Positions 1 through 9,289 of a DNA stretch of 27,637 bases are shown piece after piece. The notes under the pieces were generated by a model. That model was given only the letters and a program-made list of their open reading frames with translations. It searched no databases and was not told the DNA's origin. The stretch comes from Sperchopsis tessellata (Eukaryota; Arthropoda; Insecta; Coleoptera; Hydrophilidae): positions 1 through 27,637 of the forward strand of contig JAWQRN010000628.1 of NCBI GenBank assembly GCA_033557685.1, given 5' to 3'. The position numbers and the translations under genes are program-made. The first letter of the stretch is position 1. Each line of letters opens with the position of its first letter.

Positions 1-5
1 GAAAA

Positions 6-9
<4 letters not shown>

Positions 10-61
<52 letters not shown>
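10..61. repeat. (TA)n microsatellite
   Basis: Uninterrupted TA dinucleotide tract. It directly abuts the repeat at 62-185. The related copy near 12.5 kb also ends in a TA tract (about 12528-12546). This suggests that the element targets, or ends in, TA-rich microsatellites. Confidence 0.95.
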
Positions 62-66
<5 letters not shown>

Positions 67-185
67 AGATGATTTTCGAGTATTATCCCACGTATGTGCT
101 TTTTTTGATAAGCTTTCGGCCGATATCCTTCGGCCATCATCAGATCGGCTAGTCGGAGACATAGAGAACGAATAACTGAAATTGG
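62..185 (-). repeat. Short interspersed repeat with hammerhead-like core (family 2, copy 1)
   Basis: On the minus strand this matches 12355-12546 over about 100 bases with scattered substitutions, so the two are inverted copies 12 kb apart. Read on the minus strand it holds CTGATGA (143-137), one T, the hairpin GGCCGA-AGGATA-TCGGCC, then GAAA (117-114) and GCTT. That order is the conserved core of a hammerhead ribozyme: CUGAUGA, stem II, GAAA. Stem I would be only GAT/ATC (3 bp), so activity is doubtful. The resemblance to Penelope-like terminal regions, which carry hammerheads, is inference. Confidence 0.5.
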
Positions 186-1126
186 TCATGTTTTGGACAT
201 TATATATTCTGTTCTATTTTACATTGCTATGTGATTGGTGAGTTTGGTGTAAGAGCGCGTTGTGATTAGCGCATTCGGTTTTGGGGGAGTGTCCTATTGG
301 TGTCGTGCATTTTTTCGGCTGAAACTCGGTTTACCAATGACTGGCTTCCATGTGGGAGGTAAACGCAAACCATCATCTCATTTCTACAGCTTCCCGTAAA
401 GTTCGGTGTTTTAAGTATATAAAACCCTTTAGAATTTTATAAAAATTTTCATATTTCGAAACTATATGTAGAAGATGCTGTTAAAAGGAAAAATCAAAAT
501 ATGAAATATTTACTGAGTTATAGCTCATAGTAGAGATCGCCGAGACCGCATACCGCGAACTAGCTATAAACTTTAATATATTAATAAACTACATTTTCAA
601 AAACTGCTCATACTGTAGCTTAAAAAGTTATGGATCAATCTCACTGAAATTTTTAGAGGTTTCTGTCTATGATATTACCGTAAGGATAAATCTAAAGTTT
701 GAAGGATATAGTGTAGATAAATATTTTTTTGGGGTAAAAACTGTCGAAAAAATAGTCAAAAATCTGAACTTTTGGTTACAAAACCTGCGTAATTTTCAAT
801 TTTATACTTTTTTTAAATTTTATAGGTTTATCCTTCCCCTAAATGTGTCAGTAATCGAAAAAAAAATGTTGTTTTCTGCTTCAGATGAACAGTGGATATG
901 TGAAAATGGAGCATTTTTTGATGGCACAGGAAAGACGCCTGGGGGAAAAGGCTATGACGTCACCATTTTCTTTTGTAAAAAAAGTGTTTTTGAGCTCTTT
1001 CAACCTATAATAAAATCACATTAAAATTTAAAAATGATACGATTATTTCATCACTCTCAAAAATATTCACAAAAAATGGCTCCTTTTCGAGCGTCTAAAG
1101 AGTTTTCTCCCCTTAAACGACAATAT
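186..1126. other. Gene-free AT-rich stretch
   Basis: No open frame with recognisable protein similarity in any frame. It is rich in A and T runs with short GC-richer islands, for example around 530-560 and 930-960. It looks like old non-coding repeat sequence, but no family was recognised. Confidence 0.5.
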
Positions 1127-1330
1127 AGTTGTCACACGCATTTATTACCTTGTACCTATCACCGATAAATATACAGTTGATAAATGGTCAACTACACTTT
1201 TTAACTGAACCTAAGGGTAAACAACAGTACAGTTGGCACATGCATTAATTACATTGTACATATCGCCAAAAAGTATACAGTTAATAACTAATCTGGTCAA
1301 CTATAATTTTTAACTGTACCTGTGGATGCA
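1127..1330. repeat. Two-copy tandem duplication, unit about 104 bp
   Basis: 1127-1230 and 1231-1330 align along their length. Both start AGTTG-CACA-GCATT, pass through TTGTAC-TATC-CC and TATACAGTT, then GGTCAACTA and TTTTTAACTG-ACCT. The copies differ by many substitutions and a few indels, so the duplication is old. No coding potential was seen. Confidence 0.75.
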
Positions 1331-1585
1331 CGTGTGTGAAAATATACTTAATGCATAAATATTATGTAATAAATAAACTGATTTATACACAAAGACAAGG
1401 AGGAAGAGAGCAATTTGTATATTATTTGAATATTTTAATTGTGCTATGAGTGCTGAAAGTAGAAAATGAAGAAGAAAAAAATCATTCTTTCCAAAGACTA
1501 CTGAGGTAAACTACATAAACATTTCGGATAGTAAAATTGTAGGAGAAACAAAATTATTTAACCCCTTTAATCCAGCTACGTAGAT
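1331..1585. other. Gene-free AT-rich stretch
   Basis: No gene or named repeat recognised. It separates the tandem duplication from the SINE-like unit. Confidence 0.4.
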
Positions 1586-2003
1586 GCTTCGTCCTTTCAT
1601 ACTTTGCTTGCTGCCCTTATAGTCAGGGCTCCTAAACAGGACGAAGAAGCGGATTATTCAACTTCAGTAGATAATAAACGACGGGTCTTCTCCAAGATTC
1701 TTTGTTTATTTAACGTCAGACTATTTCCGCTTATATGTCCAATCACTGACGCCAGAGATTAGGTTCCCACACCTGGGAATTTTTCCGCATCCAGTGTTCT
1801 CCCTGGAATTGGGTTCTTTTACATGCACGAGGTATTAATTTTACCTACAATACACGGTTACTACAGTTTTACGTCCCTCCCGAAAGGCAAACACTATATA
1901 GACCTTTTCATAATCATAAAAAGCCGCCCGCCTCTACGTCTCGAACTCGAGACCACACGCTTGATAACTTAGTACTTAGCCACTGAGCAAACGAGACGAC
2001 TTT
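1586..2003 (-). mobile_element. tRNA-derived SINE candidate
   Basis: On the minus strand the 5' end reads like a tRNA promoter. An A-box-like TTGCTCAGTGG (1990-1980) is followed about 30 bases later by a B-box-like GAGTTCGAGAC (1948-1938). This spacing and order are typical of the RNA polymerase III promoter of tRNA-derived SINEs. About 350 bases of non-tRNA body follow. Near the presumed 3' side there is a 9-base inverted repeat, CTTCGTCCT/AGGACGAAG (1587-1595 and 1638-1646). The body family was not recognised and no target-site duplication was found, so the left edge is approximate. A degenerate true tRNA gene is unlikely, because the head does not close into a full cloverleaf. Confidence 0.55.
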
Positions 2004-2211
2004 TTGAGATGGTTTTATATAAGTATGCCAAATGAAGAAACCGTAAAATGTAATTGGCTTATATTTAGTACAGACAAGAAATCAGTATTTTGCTTTGCAA
2101 GATTTTTCTTGGGTGGCGCAAGATTCATATATTCTTTGCCAAATATATGATTTGATACACGTCTACCACTTTCTGTTCGATCCGGTTGATATGGCTATAA
2201 TTACTTTCTCA

Positions 2212-2481
2212 TTATATTTTAATACCTGAATTTGTTCTACACATACAAATTGCGATAGGGTCTTTAGAAGTACCAAACGTGAAATTCTTAGAAAACAACA
2301 GCGATCCATGCGACAGCATGTTCAGATCTGGAGGATCACTTAAATTAAAATCGCATTCCACCAAATCTGAGCAGAATAAATCTATTATTTTTTTATTCCA
2401 GACATCTCGGGCTTTATTTAACTCTTTACTTTTGATTTCGTGCGTATTTAAACAGCGTTCAATTTTCTCGAAAAAAAAAAA
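2212..2481 (-). CDS. Unidentified exon-like open frame
   Basis: The minus strand is open for about 89 codons, from just after TAG to TAA at 2214-2212. The translation has balanced, protein-like composition (KARDVWNKKIIDLF, MLSHGSLLFSKNFTFG, DPIAICMCR). The left part looks helical and the right part like beta strands. The open part is preceded by an 11-T tract ending CGAG, which would serve as a splice acceptor, and ends in TCAG|GTATT, which would serve as a donor. It could therefore be one internal exon of a host gene, or a coding scrap of a mobile element. No family was recognised and no neighbouring exon was found. The overlapping plus-strand frame from 2279 looks random. Confidence 0.25.
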   Translation of the reverse strand, partial: FFFFEKIERCLNTHEIKSKELNKARDVWNKKIIDLFCSDLVECDFNLSDPPDLNMLSHGSLLFSKNFTFGTSKDPIAICMCRTNSGIKI

Positions 2482-2484
2482 CTA

Positions 2485-3570
2485 GTTGCAAAAATTCTAG
2501 GTCAAATTTTAAAAGGGAGATTAATTAGATGTACTAGGTACTATAAAAAACCTTGACCGATTAACACCGACAACAGATGTGCGTTGGTTGGTCATTTGCC
2601 TTATTTTCATGGGTGTTTACCTGTCTGACATTGGTGCTATCATTGATATTTTTCCGAAGGCGTCGAACGCGGAAGTGATTCTGACTTAACTATGAATAGG
2701 CGGTCCATATAATTTGCCTGTGAATCCGCCAAATATGTAAAAATAAATAGCGAAATGCAAGACATTTGGCCCCGTTTCGATGCTCAGAAGTAAAAAGATG
2801 TCAAACTTGACATAATTTATACATACGCAAATAATAGCTCGCACAAATTAAGTACATATACAGGTGCTACATAAATGTTGGCACACTTCTATAAAATACA
2901 AATACATACAATTAGTAGATATTTAGTAATAGTTCTCCAATTTTAGCTTTTCCATACAGTGAAATAAGCCGGCTATTTCGAAATTCCATTTTATATAGCT
3001 ACGAGAAGAACCAAATGTCTAGGAAAGTTAATATCCTATTGACGATATTAAGCAAATTTTATGGCAATCAGATATAAATTCAAGTCTTAAATATTTTAAT
3101 TCGTGTCATTGTGAATGGAGAATTAATCAACAATGTAAACGTCTAAGAATACTTTCAAACTAGTCAGGGTAAATTAAATGTGTTGAGTATTCATCCCTAC
3201 ACCTTCTCGCGCGACAAGTATTTCCCGAATGTGTCGCATGATTGTACCATAGAATTCGTGTTATAAGGATTGAACTTAATCATCCGCATAAGCTCAAAAA
3301 TTAACAAAATGTGTTCACTTTTTGTGTGATTTTTTTTATTTATATTAATTAAATTGACTATAACACAACTTACGGAGGACAAAACTGACAGATTGCTATT
3401 ACTCGACATAAATGAACATTACATCAATAAAGTGTTGCGCAAAACGACCGTCAGAAGCCGGCTTCAAATGATACTAGATAACCAAAAATCTTTAAAAATG
3501 TATATTTGGAATGGAAAAATGACCAAAAATAGAAATATTATATATACTTTCTTTCAAACAAACCTATACC
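2485..3570. other. Gene-free stretch
   Basis: Only short open frames occur, with no recognisable similarity. The best of these, on the plus strand at 3354-3620, has mixed composition and no known motif. Confidence 0.4.
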
Positions 3571-3571
3571 A

Positions 3572-3749
3572 GTCGGAAACAACCGCGTGTTTGTTTACAT
3601 TATCGTACGTTGCGGTACGGCAATAATATATATTAGAAGCAGCAATCAATGATGCAGAAACAAATACCGGAAGTGAAACATGTAATTCTGAGTGTATAGT
3701 TTCACTTCTGGATTTCGTTTGTGCACACAAACACGCGGTTGTCTCCGAC
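3572..3749. mobile_element. Small inverted-repeat element (MITE-like)
   Basis: The ends are inverted repeats of about 23 bp with one mismatch: GTCGGAAACAACCGCGTG at 3572 and its complement ending CACGCGGTTGTCTCCGAC at 3749. Inside lies a second inverted repeat, CCGGAAGTGAAAC (3667-3679) against GTTTCACTTCTGG (3699-3711). A 12-base direct repeat AAACCTATACCA occurs at 3560-3571, directly before the left end, and again at 3770-3781, about 20 bases beyond the right end. The element has no coding capacity and its superfamily is not clear. The plus-strand and minus-strand open frames over it are by-products of the palindromic structure. Confidence 0.65.
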
Positions 3750-3781
3750 CAATTAAGCATAATAATACTAAACCTATACCA

Positions 3782-4106
3782 AGTCGTTGAGAGAGTAAAA
3801 AATAAATAGAATTAAGCAAGAAAAATGCAGTACAATACAGTTCCATTCAAAAGATGGTAATGGGTATAAAAACATAATTGATTTGATTTGTATGTGTATG
3901 TAGGTGTATGGAAAGGTTGCATCATTTTATTTTCAAGTAAAATTTTAGTTTCGATGTGGTATATATCGATTTAAGAAAACCCAATGTCTCAGCACCCGTG
4001 GTTGCCCGAAATGGAAACATTGTTCAAGAAGTTGAAAAACTGGTAATGCAAGGTTGGCACATAAAATCCTATGAATTTTACATATCAGAAACAAGTGTTC
4101 TGTAAA
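3782..4106. other. Gene-free stretch
   Basis: No gene recognised. A short plus-strand frame near 3985-4045 reads protein-like (HPWLPEMETLFKKLKNW) but stops at once on both sides. Confidence 0.35.
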
Positions 4107-4108
4107 TA

Positions 4109-4842
4109 CGGTGTCCCAACAGGGGCGGAAAATTTAAATTTTAAATAAAACACAGTTTTTTTGAGAAAATATCGAAATTTTGATTTAATCATAAAGTAGA
4201 CATGTAGGAATTATTTATGGAACAATACATCTGATAAATGCCCTCCTTGGCTTTGCTGGCACATTTGCGTTCTTTTGACGAAATTTTCAATCACAGTTCG
4301 GCATACCAGTGGCTGGATTTCAGTGATATAGCGTGTAATCACCTCCTTCAAGGCTTGAATGGTCGTGGGCTTGTTGACATAAACTATTGATTTCAAAAAA
4401 CCCTAGAAAAAGAAGTCCAAAGGCGTTAAATCGCACGATCTAGACGGCCAATTCTGGTCGCACAAACGGGAGATTACCCGGACCAAGGAATTTCTCGAGC
4501 AATAATGCCATTGTTTCACGTGATGTGTGGCAAGTGGCACCGACCTGTTGGAACCACATGTCTTCGAGATCCATACCATCCATTTGAAGCACAAAAAACT
4601 GGGTTATCATGCCCCGTAACCGTTCGCCATTGACTTTGCATTCCCGGCAGTGTCTTTGAAGAAAAATGGTCCAATGATGCCTCCAGCCCAAAATCCTGCT
4701 GAACGAACACGTGTTGATGGTCTGAAATCAGTTATCGACCTAGTCTCTTCGAATTTTTCGATTATACTCTTCACAGTTGGACGCAATTTGCGAATCGTGG
4801 CAGTCAAACTTTCACCATCTCCGCTCTTGTTGGGACACCTTT
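4109..4842 (-). mobile_element. Internally deleted Tc1/mariner transposon
   Basis: The terminal inverted repeats share GGTGTCCCAACA at the left end (4110-4121) and its complement at the right end (4828-4839), with GCGGA continuing inward. Both ends are flanked by TA (4107-4108 and 4843-4844), the usual mariner target duplication. At about 730 bp it is roughly half the length of a full mariner element, which fits one large internal deletion. Confidence 0.85.
4211..4820 (-). pseudogene. Mariner-type transposase pseudogene
   Basis: A cut-and-paste transposase of the IS630/Tc1/mariner group, dead here. In order on the minus strand: a helix-turn-helix remnant (IRKLRPTVKSIIEKFEETRS, 4790-4730 region); a jump straight into the late catalytic core (FWAGGIIGPFFF, around 4690); WFQQVGATCHTS (around 4550); RSCDLTPLDFF (around 4420); and the C-terminal NFVKRTQMCQQSQGGHLSD (4290-4225). 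The middle of the protein, including the segment with the first catalytic Asp, is missing. The second catalytic Asp of the usual FQQDGA motif is Val, encoded by GTC. Frameshifts separate the blocks. The element cannot encode an active transposase but could once have been mobilised in trans. Confidence 0.85.
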
Positions 4843-4844
4843 TA

Positions 4845-5339
4845 TTACTTGACAATTTGAGAATGAAAGAAATATATGCATGGAGAATTCACAGATTGCT
4901 TACACCTGAGTAAGAAATCTACAAAAAAGGGGTATGTTAGAGGGCAGTTAGATATATTTCTTTCTTGAATTAGTACTGGAGTTCAGACTCCCATTAAAGT
5001 AGCTTCTGCTAAAGGAATTTCGCTTATTTAATATTGTCTAGAGAGACTATTTTAAATGGAAAAGTCTATGGAAATACGATTCAAATTTTTACATTCTAAT
5101 ACAGCGAATTAAACTGCACAGATAATTAATGACTGTAGGTTCACAAAGCTAACGCCTCCACTGTTATACTACTTTAATTCCAAAACCTCGGAAGAAATTG
5201 AGAACACAAAACCCTTTAAAAAGCATCAGATTGTCTCGCAAGTATCGATTTTCAAATCATTTTCGACTATACGGATTCAAATATGCCCAATGGCATTTTG
5301 GCAGAAATACTCCAAATAATTTTTTTTTTTTATTGAAGA
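4845..5339. other. Gene-free stretch
   Basis: No recognisable coding. It ends in a T-rich run (about 5322-5331) just before the first LINE fragment. Confidence 0.35.
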
Positions 5340-6160
5340 GAAGGGAGCTCATAACTACATAACAAAAGCTCTGGATAACTACAGGGAATCAGAGCATCAA
5401 GCAATATAAAAAGAGAACTAACACAAAAGATGAGACAGGGATTGGTTGAGAGACAGTACTACAGGAAATTTTCAAATATTTTACGGTCAGTGGTGAAAAA
5501 GTATTACAATTATATGCAGCATTCTGAAAATTTTACAAGAGCCTCTTGGGATGTTATAAAGAATATAACAAACAAGAAAGGGAATAATAAAAGTCTTGAT
5601 ATAAAGAATATCAGATTGGACTCACAGTGGGTTAAGGAAGTTCCGGATAGAATAAATGATTATTGAATATCTGCTCTGAAAAGAAGATCATAATCTGTAC
5701 ACTGCCAAGTATAACACAGGAACATACATTACTTATAGGCCCCATGAACAAAACAGAAGGCTTCAGTATCATGAGGATCTGTAGGAAGCGATGGTGTACC
5801 AGTTATATTTCTCTAATGCATGGCATTGTATGTCCTTTGACACTTCATAAATCTAACTCTGGCTATTTCCTAAAATATTAAAGGAAACAATTATAAGGCC
5901 CTGTATAAGAAGGAGATAGAATGCAATTACTAATTAAGGACCAGTTGCCCTACTGCCAGCCACGAGCAAAATCTTTGAAAAAGTTATTGCTATTGCTACT
6001 TGGTTCATGAATTACCATAACCTTGTGAATGCTAATCAGCTTGATTTTTTCAAAGAAAGAAATACCAAAACAGCTACATTAAATATTTGCAATCATATCC
6101 TAAATTAATTGAACAAGGAGAAAGTTTCTAGAGTACATTTGGATCGCTCTAAGGCTCTTG
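5340..6160 (+). pseudogene. LINE-A reverse transcriptase fragment, 5' part (interrupted)
   Basis: Remnant of a jockey-like non-LTR retrotransposon. The region before the reverse transcriptase is read at 5430-5660 (QYYRKFSNILRSVVKKYYNY, WDVIKNITNKKGNNK), the linker typical of this group. After stops and a frame change, the first reverse transcriptase motifs follow at about 5938-6155: PVALLPATSKIFEKVIA, NANQLDFFKERNTKTATLN, and VSRVHLDRSKAL, the start of the catalytic motif A. The frame is cut exactly there by LINE-B and resumes at 8558 with the rest of motif A. It carries many stops and is non-functional. The 5' limit is approximate. Confidence 0.8.
6151..6160 (+). repeat. Target-site duplication of LINE-B, left copy
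   Basis: AAGGCTCTTG here is repeated at 8558-8567. The two copies flank the 2.4 kb LINE-B insertion, and removing one copy plus the insertion restores the LINE-A reading frame across motif A. Confidence 0.85.
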
Positions 6161-8550
6161 GAAAGTCTTCATACTGAAAGCAACGATAATGGAACCCAAG
6201 CTATAGAACTCGCCTTTTCTAGAAACTTGGTGATAAGCTCGACGCATTTTCGTAGGCGCGATATCTACAAGTGTACATGGAAGTCACCGGATGGCAGAAC
6301 AAACAACCAGATTGACCACGTAATGATAAGCAAGAGAAACAAGTGTAATGAACGTAAGAAGCTACAAAGGAGCAAATTGTGACTCAGACCATTTTCAGGT
6401 GTGCATGAGATTCAGATGTCGAATATCAAACCAAAAGAAATCCTACAGTAAAAGGCCTCAGAAACTAAACGTGGAGATACTATAGAACGAAACAAGCAGG
6501 GCATAATACAAAGAATCTTTATGCAACCAACTACAATATATGACCTATGACGATAGCAGATCGGTTGAGGAGGAATGGTTCAAGATAAAAACGCTCTAAC
6601 ACCTGCGGAAACAGCGATAGGATATAAACGTAGAAGATGAATGTAATCGATCAATAAACGAAAGAAATAAACAAAGACCAACAAAAGCACAGAGGGATTT
6701 ATATGAAACAACTCGAAGAATAGCTAACAGAATTTTGAAAGCAAAAAAGAGGCAATATTCAAATAACATCATCCAAAAAGCCGAAGAAAACTTCAAACAA
6801 AACAACCCACGCCAGGCATCTAAGGGTATAAATTACTTTAAAAAAGGCTTCAAACCTAAAATGAGCCTATGCAAAATGGAAGAATCCTAGCGAACAAAGA
6901 TGAAGTGATGTAGCAATGGAGAGAACACTTCACTGATCTGCTGAATCCCGACCAACCATGCCAAGAAGATGGAAACGATAACGGAATTGAAATACTGGAG
7001 AATGAAACAATAATAGAACCACCTACCCTAGATGAGATCAAGGAAGCGATACATAGAATAAAGAACGGTAAAACACTAGGGATGGATAACCTACCAGGGG
7101 AACTATTCAAATACGGAAGTAACCAAATTGCTCAAGCAATGCATTGATTGATTGGAATAATCTGGGATACCGAACAATTAGCGAAGGAATGGCAAACATC
7201 AATAATATGTCCAATTCACAAAATGGGAGACAAATTGGCGTGTGGGAACTATAGGCGAATATCGCTTCTGAATACAGCATACAAAATACTAACCTATACG
7301 ATAAATGGCAAACTACGACCATTCTCTGAGGACATATTGGGTGAATATCATGCCGGCTTTAGACCCGATAGATCAACAACAGATCAAATTTTTACGGCGA
7401 GACAGATTGCCGAGAAGTGCTAGGAATATGACGTCGATATACACCACCTCTTTATTGACTTTAAGCAGCCCTACAATAGTATCAGGCGGGAAAAGCTATA
7501 TAATATAATAATAGAACTAGGCATTCAATCAAAACTAGGCAGGCTTACTAAAGCAACAATGGAAACAACTCTCTGTCAGATAAAAATTGACGGAGAACTC
7601 AGCCAGACCCTGGAAGTCAAACAGGGGCTTAAGCAAGGGGATGGATTGGCGCCAACCTTGTTTAATCTGGCACTGGAATATGTAGTTAGAAGATCTCAAA
7701 TAAATACATCGCATACCATTTCAAACAAATCAAGGCAACTAATAGGATACGCAGATGATCTCAACCTATTAGGAATATCCTTACCGTAGATCCAAGAAGT
7801 ATTTAGTTGCTTAGAAAAAGTAGCGTTAGAGGTGGGTCTAAGGGTCAATGAATGAAAAACTAAACTGATGCCACAAAGCAGAAGGCAAGGACGCAGATAC
7901 GACCAGAACATCAACGATGCCAACCTTAACTTCGAAAGAGTCCAGGAATTGTGTATCTCGGCACAAAGCTCACTCATAATTGCGATGAAACACACGAGAT
8001 CAAGAAAAGAATAGTAGCCGCAAACAAATCTTTCTACTCACTGAAACCGGTACTAAAAGCAAGAAGCGTCCACCGAAGAACTAAGATGAGAGTGTACAAA
8101 GTGATGATCCGGACAGTTGTAACGTAAGGAGGAGAATCATGGGCACTCTCGATGAAAAATGCAGAGTTGCTGGACAGCTTCGAGAGAAAAGTATTTAGAA
8201 AGATTCTTGGGCCGTTAAGAGATGAAAAGGGGTGGAGAATCTGCATGAATCATGAAATCTATGAACTCTATTAAGAACCTACTTTATCGACCCATGTACA
8301 GCTCCTGCGACAGCAATGAGCAGGTCATGTCCAGAGAATAAACAAAGAACGAACCCCCAAAAAAGCGCTACAATCGCAACCAGTGGGGAAAACACCTGTT
8401 GGAAAACCAAGACTACGATGGCAGGATAGTGTGGGGACACCGAGAAATTGCTGGGGATAAGAAACTGGAGAACGGAATCGACGAACCGAGATGTTTGGAG
8501 CCGAAGTATAGTGGAGGCGAGGGCTTGATATGGGCTGTAGCGCCATCGAA
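6161..8550 (+). pseudogene. LINE-B endonuclease/reverse transcriptase pseudogene
   Basis: In order: the C-terminal part of an AP-like endonuclease (YKCTWKSPDGRTNNQIDHVM, about 6270-6330); a Lys/Arg-rich linker (6430-6830); and reverse transcriptase motifs KNGKTLGMDNLPGELFKYG (about 7060-7115), YRRISLLNTAYKI (7250-7290), GFRPDRSTTDQIFTARQI (7353-7410), FIDFKQPYNSI (7451-7483), GLKQGDGLAPTLFNLALEY (7625-7681) and YADDL (7748-7762). A C-terminal segment with DTEKLLGIRNWRTES lies near 8435-8480. Stop codons and frameshifts occur throughout, for instance after the EKC near 7423, and the Asp usual in DFKQAYDS is Asn. It cannot encode an active enzyme. Confidence 0.88.
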
Positions 8551-8557
8551 GAAGAAG
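6161..8557 (+). mobile_element. LINE-B, 5'-truncated non-LTR retrotransposon inserted in LINE-A
   Basis: A LINE copy starting in the endonuclease domain and ending in a short (GAA)n tail at about 8548-8557. It is flanked by the 10-base duplication AAGGCTCTTG. Truncation at the 5' end and a simple-repeat 3' tail are normal results of target-primed reverse transcription. The protein layout, an AP-type endonuclease followed by reverse transcriptase without a recognised RNase H, resembles the RTE-like LINEs common in insects. The clade assignment is from memory of motif style and could be wrong. Confidence 0.85.
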
Positions 8558-8567
8558 AAGGCTCTTG
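8558..8567 (+). repeat. Target-site duplication of LINE-B, right copy
   Basis: AAGGCTCTTG, identical to 6151-6160. It directly follows the (GAA)n tail of LINE-B, although the first AAG cannot be told apart from the tail. Confidence 0.8.
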
Positions 8568-8670
8568 ATAGCTTAGAATATGAACTGTTATTGAGAAAAC
8601 TTAAGCGTTATGAAGTATGTAGCCATGATCAGAGCCTTCTGCACAGTTATCTTAAGAATTGAAAATAGAG
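8558..8670 (+). pseudogene. LINE-A reverse transcriptase fragment, 3' part
   Basis: Continues motif A of LINE-A after the LINE-B insertion: ALDSLEYELLLRKLKRYEV then LLHSYLKNRK. The family pattern is SKAFDS-(D/E)HELLL-KL-Y-G---SYL-NRKQ. The rest of LINE-A is not seen beyond about 8670. It is lost, or replaced by the repeat that begins near 8784. Confidence 0.75.
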
Positions 8671-8783
8671 GATATTACCAAGAAATGAAGACAGAAACAA
8701 TATTTATTTACAATGCTTGTCAGTTGACAAAGATCTTTCTTGAATGTCTATTCACCATTTCTTGCACTGCATACACTGCAAAA

Positions 8784-9281
8784 GTCATCGTCCGCAGTTT
8801 GAAATGACTTGCAGGGCATTCTGCTATTAATATAACGACAGATGCAACTCTGTTAATTCACGTAGTCCTCAATATATGTGCCAGGGAGATAGAAAATTTG
8901 CAATTTCAATTTCATTTTATTTTAACGGCTACGGAAGATATTTACTAATATACGAGTGGCATTTCGTGAAAATAATAACGTTTTACTAATTTGCCGATTG
9001 CAACTTTGGTATTACTACACAAATATTTAATAATTCTCGCTAACTGCCTACCGCAGAATCTAAGATCAAAAGAGCGAGGAGTGGAATGCATGGTACACTG
9101 TTTCAAAGAATGGTTCACTGATGAAGAGGTGGTACGCGAAACGTACGTATGAATCACTAGCCTGCGGTTTGAAATGACTTTTGCAGTGCATTCTGCTATT
9201 AATATAACGACAGATGCAACTCTGTTAATTCACGTAGTCCGCATTATATGTGCCAGGGAGATAGAAATATTTCCAATTTCA
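8784..9281 (+). repeat. 370-bp-period repeat carrying a hammerhead ribozyme (family 1)
   Basis: Two direct copies of a block of about 128 bp, 8784-8912 and 9151-9281, align almost end to end. Both contain GTTTGAAATGACTT, CATTCTGCTATTAATATAAC, GATGCAACTCTGTTAATTCA and TATGTGCCAGGGAGATAGAAA. The offset is 370 bases. The spacer 8913-9150 ends with the hammerhead motif, whose predicted cleavage point (9149/9150) lies at the start of the second block. The arrangement is therefore one and a third head-to-tail monomers of a ribozyme-bearing unit, as in Penelope-type terminal repeats, retrozymes or hammerhead satellites. The spacer is homologous in inverted orientation to 11393-11610. Confidence 0.8.
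9111..9156 (+). ncRNA. Candidate type I hammerhead ribozyme
   Basis: Stem I: TGGTTCA (9111-9117) pairs with TGAATCA (9150-9156), seven of seven with one G-U. The core CTGATGA spans 9118-9124 and GAAA spans 9138-9141. The cleavage triplet GTA (9147-9149) sits directly before the 3' arm of stem I. The stem III region ACGTACGT (9141-9148) is self-complementary, so two molecules could pair over 8 bp, while one molecule alone would form only a one- or two-pair stem. Short or dimeric stem III is known for Penelope-type and retrozyme hammerheads. Weak point: stem II (9125-9137, AGAGGTGGTACGC) does not form a good hairpin in this copy and seems mutated, so present activity is uncertain. Confidence 0.5.
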
Positions 9282-9289
9282 ACATACTA

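Noticed and set aside
1931..2003. Functional tRNA gene
   Set aside because: A- and B-box matches are present, but the arms do not form a convincing cloverleaf and a long SINE-like body follows.
3354..3846. Several overlapping short open frames on both strands
   Set aside because: They sit on the palindromic element and mirror each other. No similarity recognised.
6856..7322. Minus-strand open frames opposite the LINE-B reverse transcriptase
   Set aside because: Shadow frames of the plus-strand coding, which has recognisable motifs.
9111..9281. CRISPR, phage or bacterial origin for the direct repeats
   Set aside because: Only two long repeat blocks, no spacer series, and a clearly eukaryotic context with spliced genes and LINEs.
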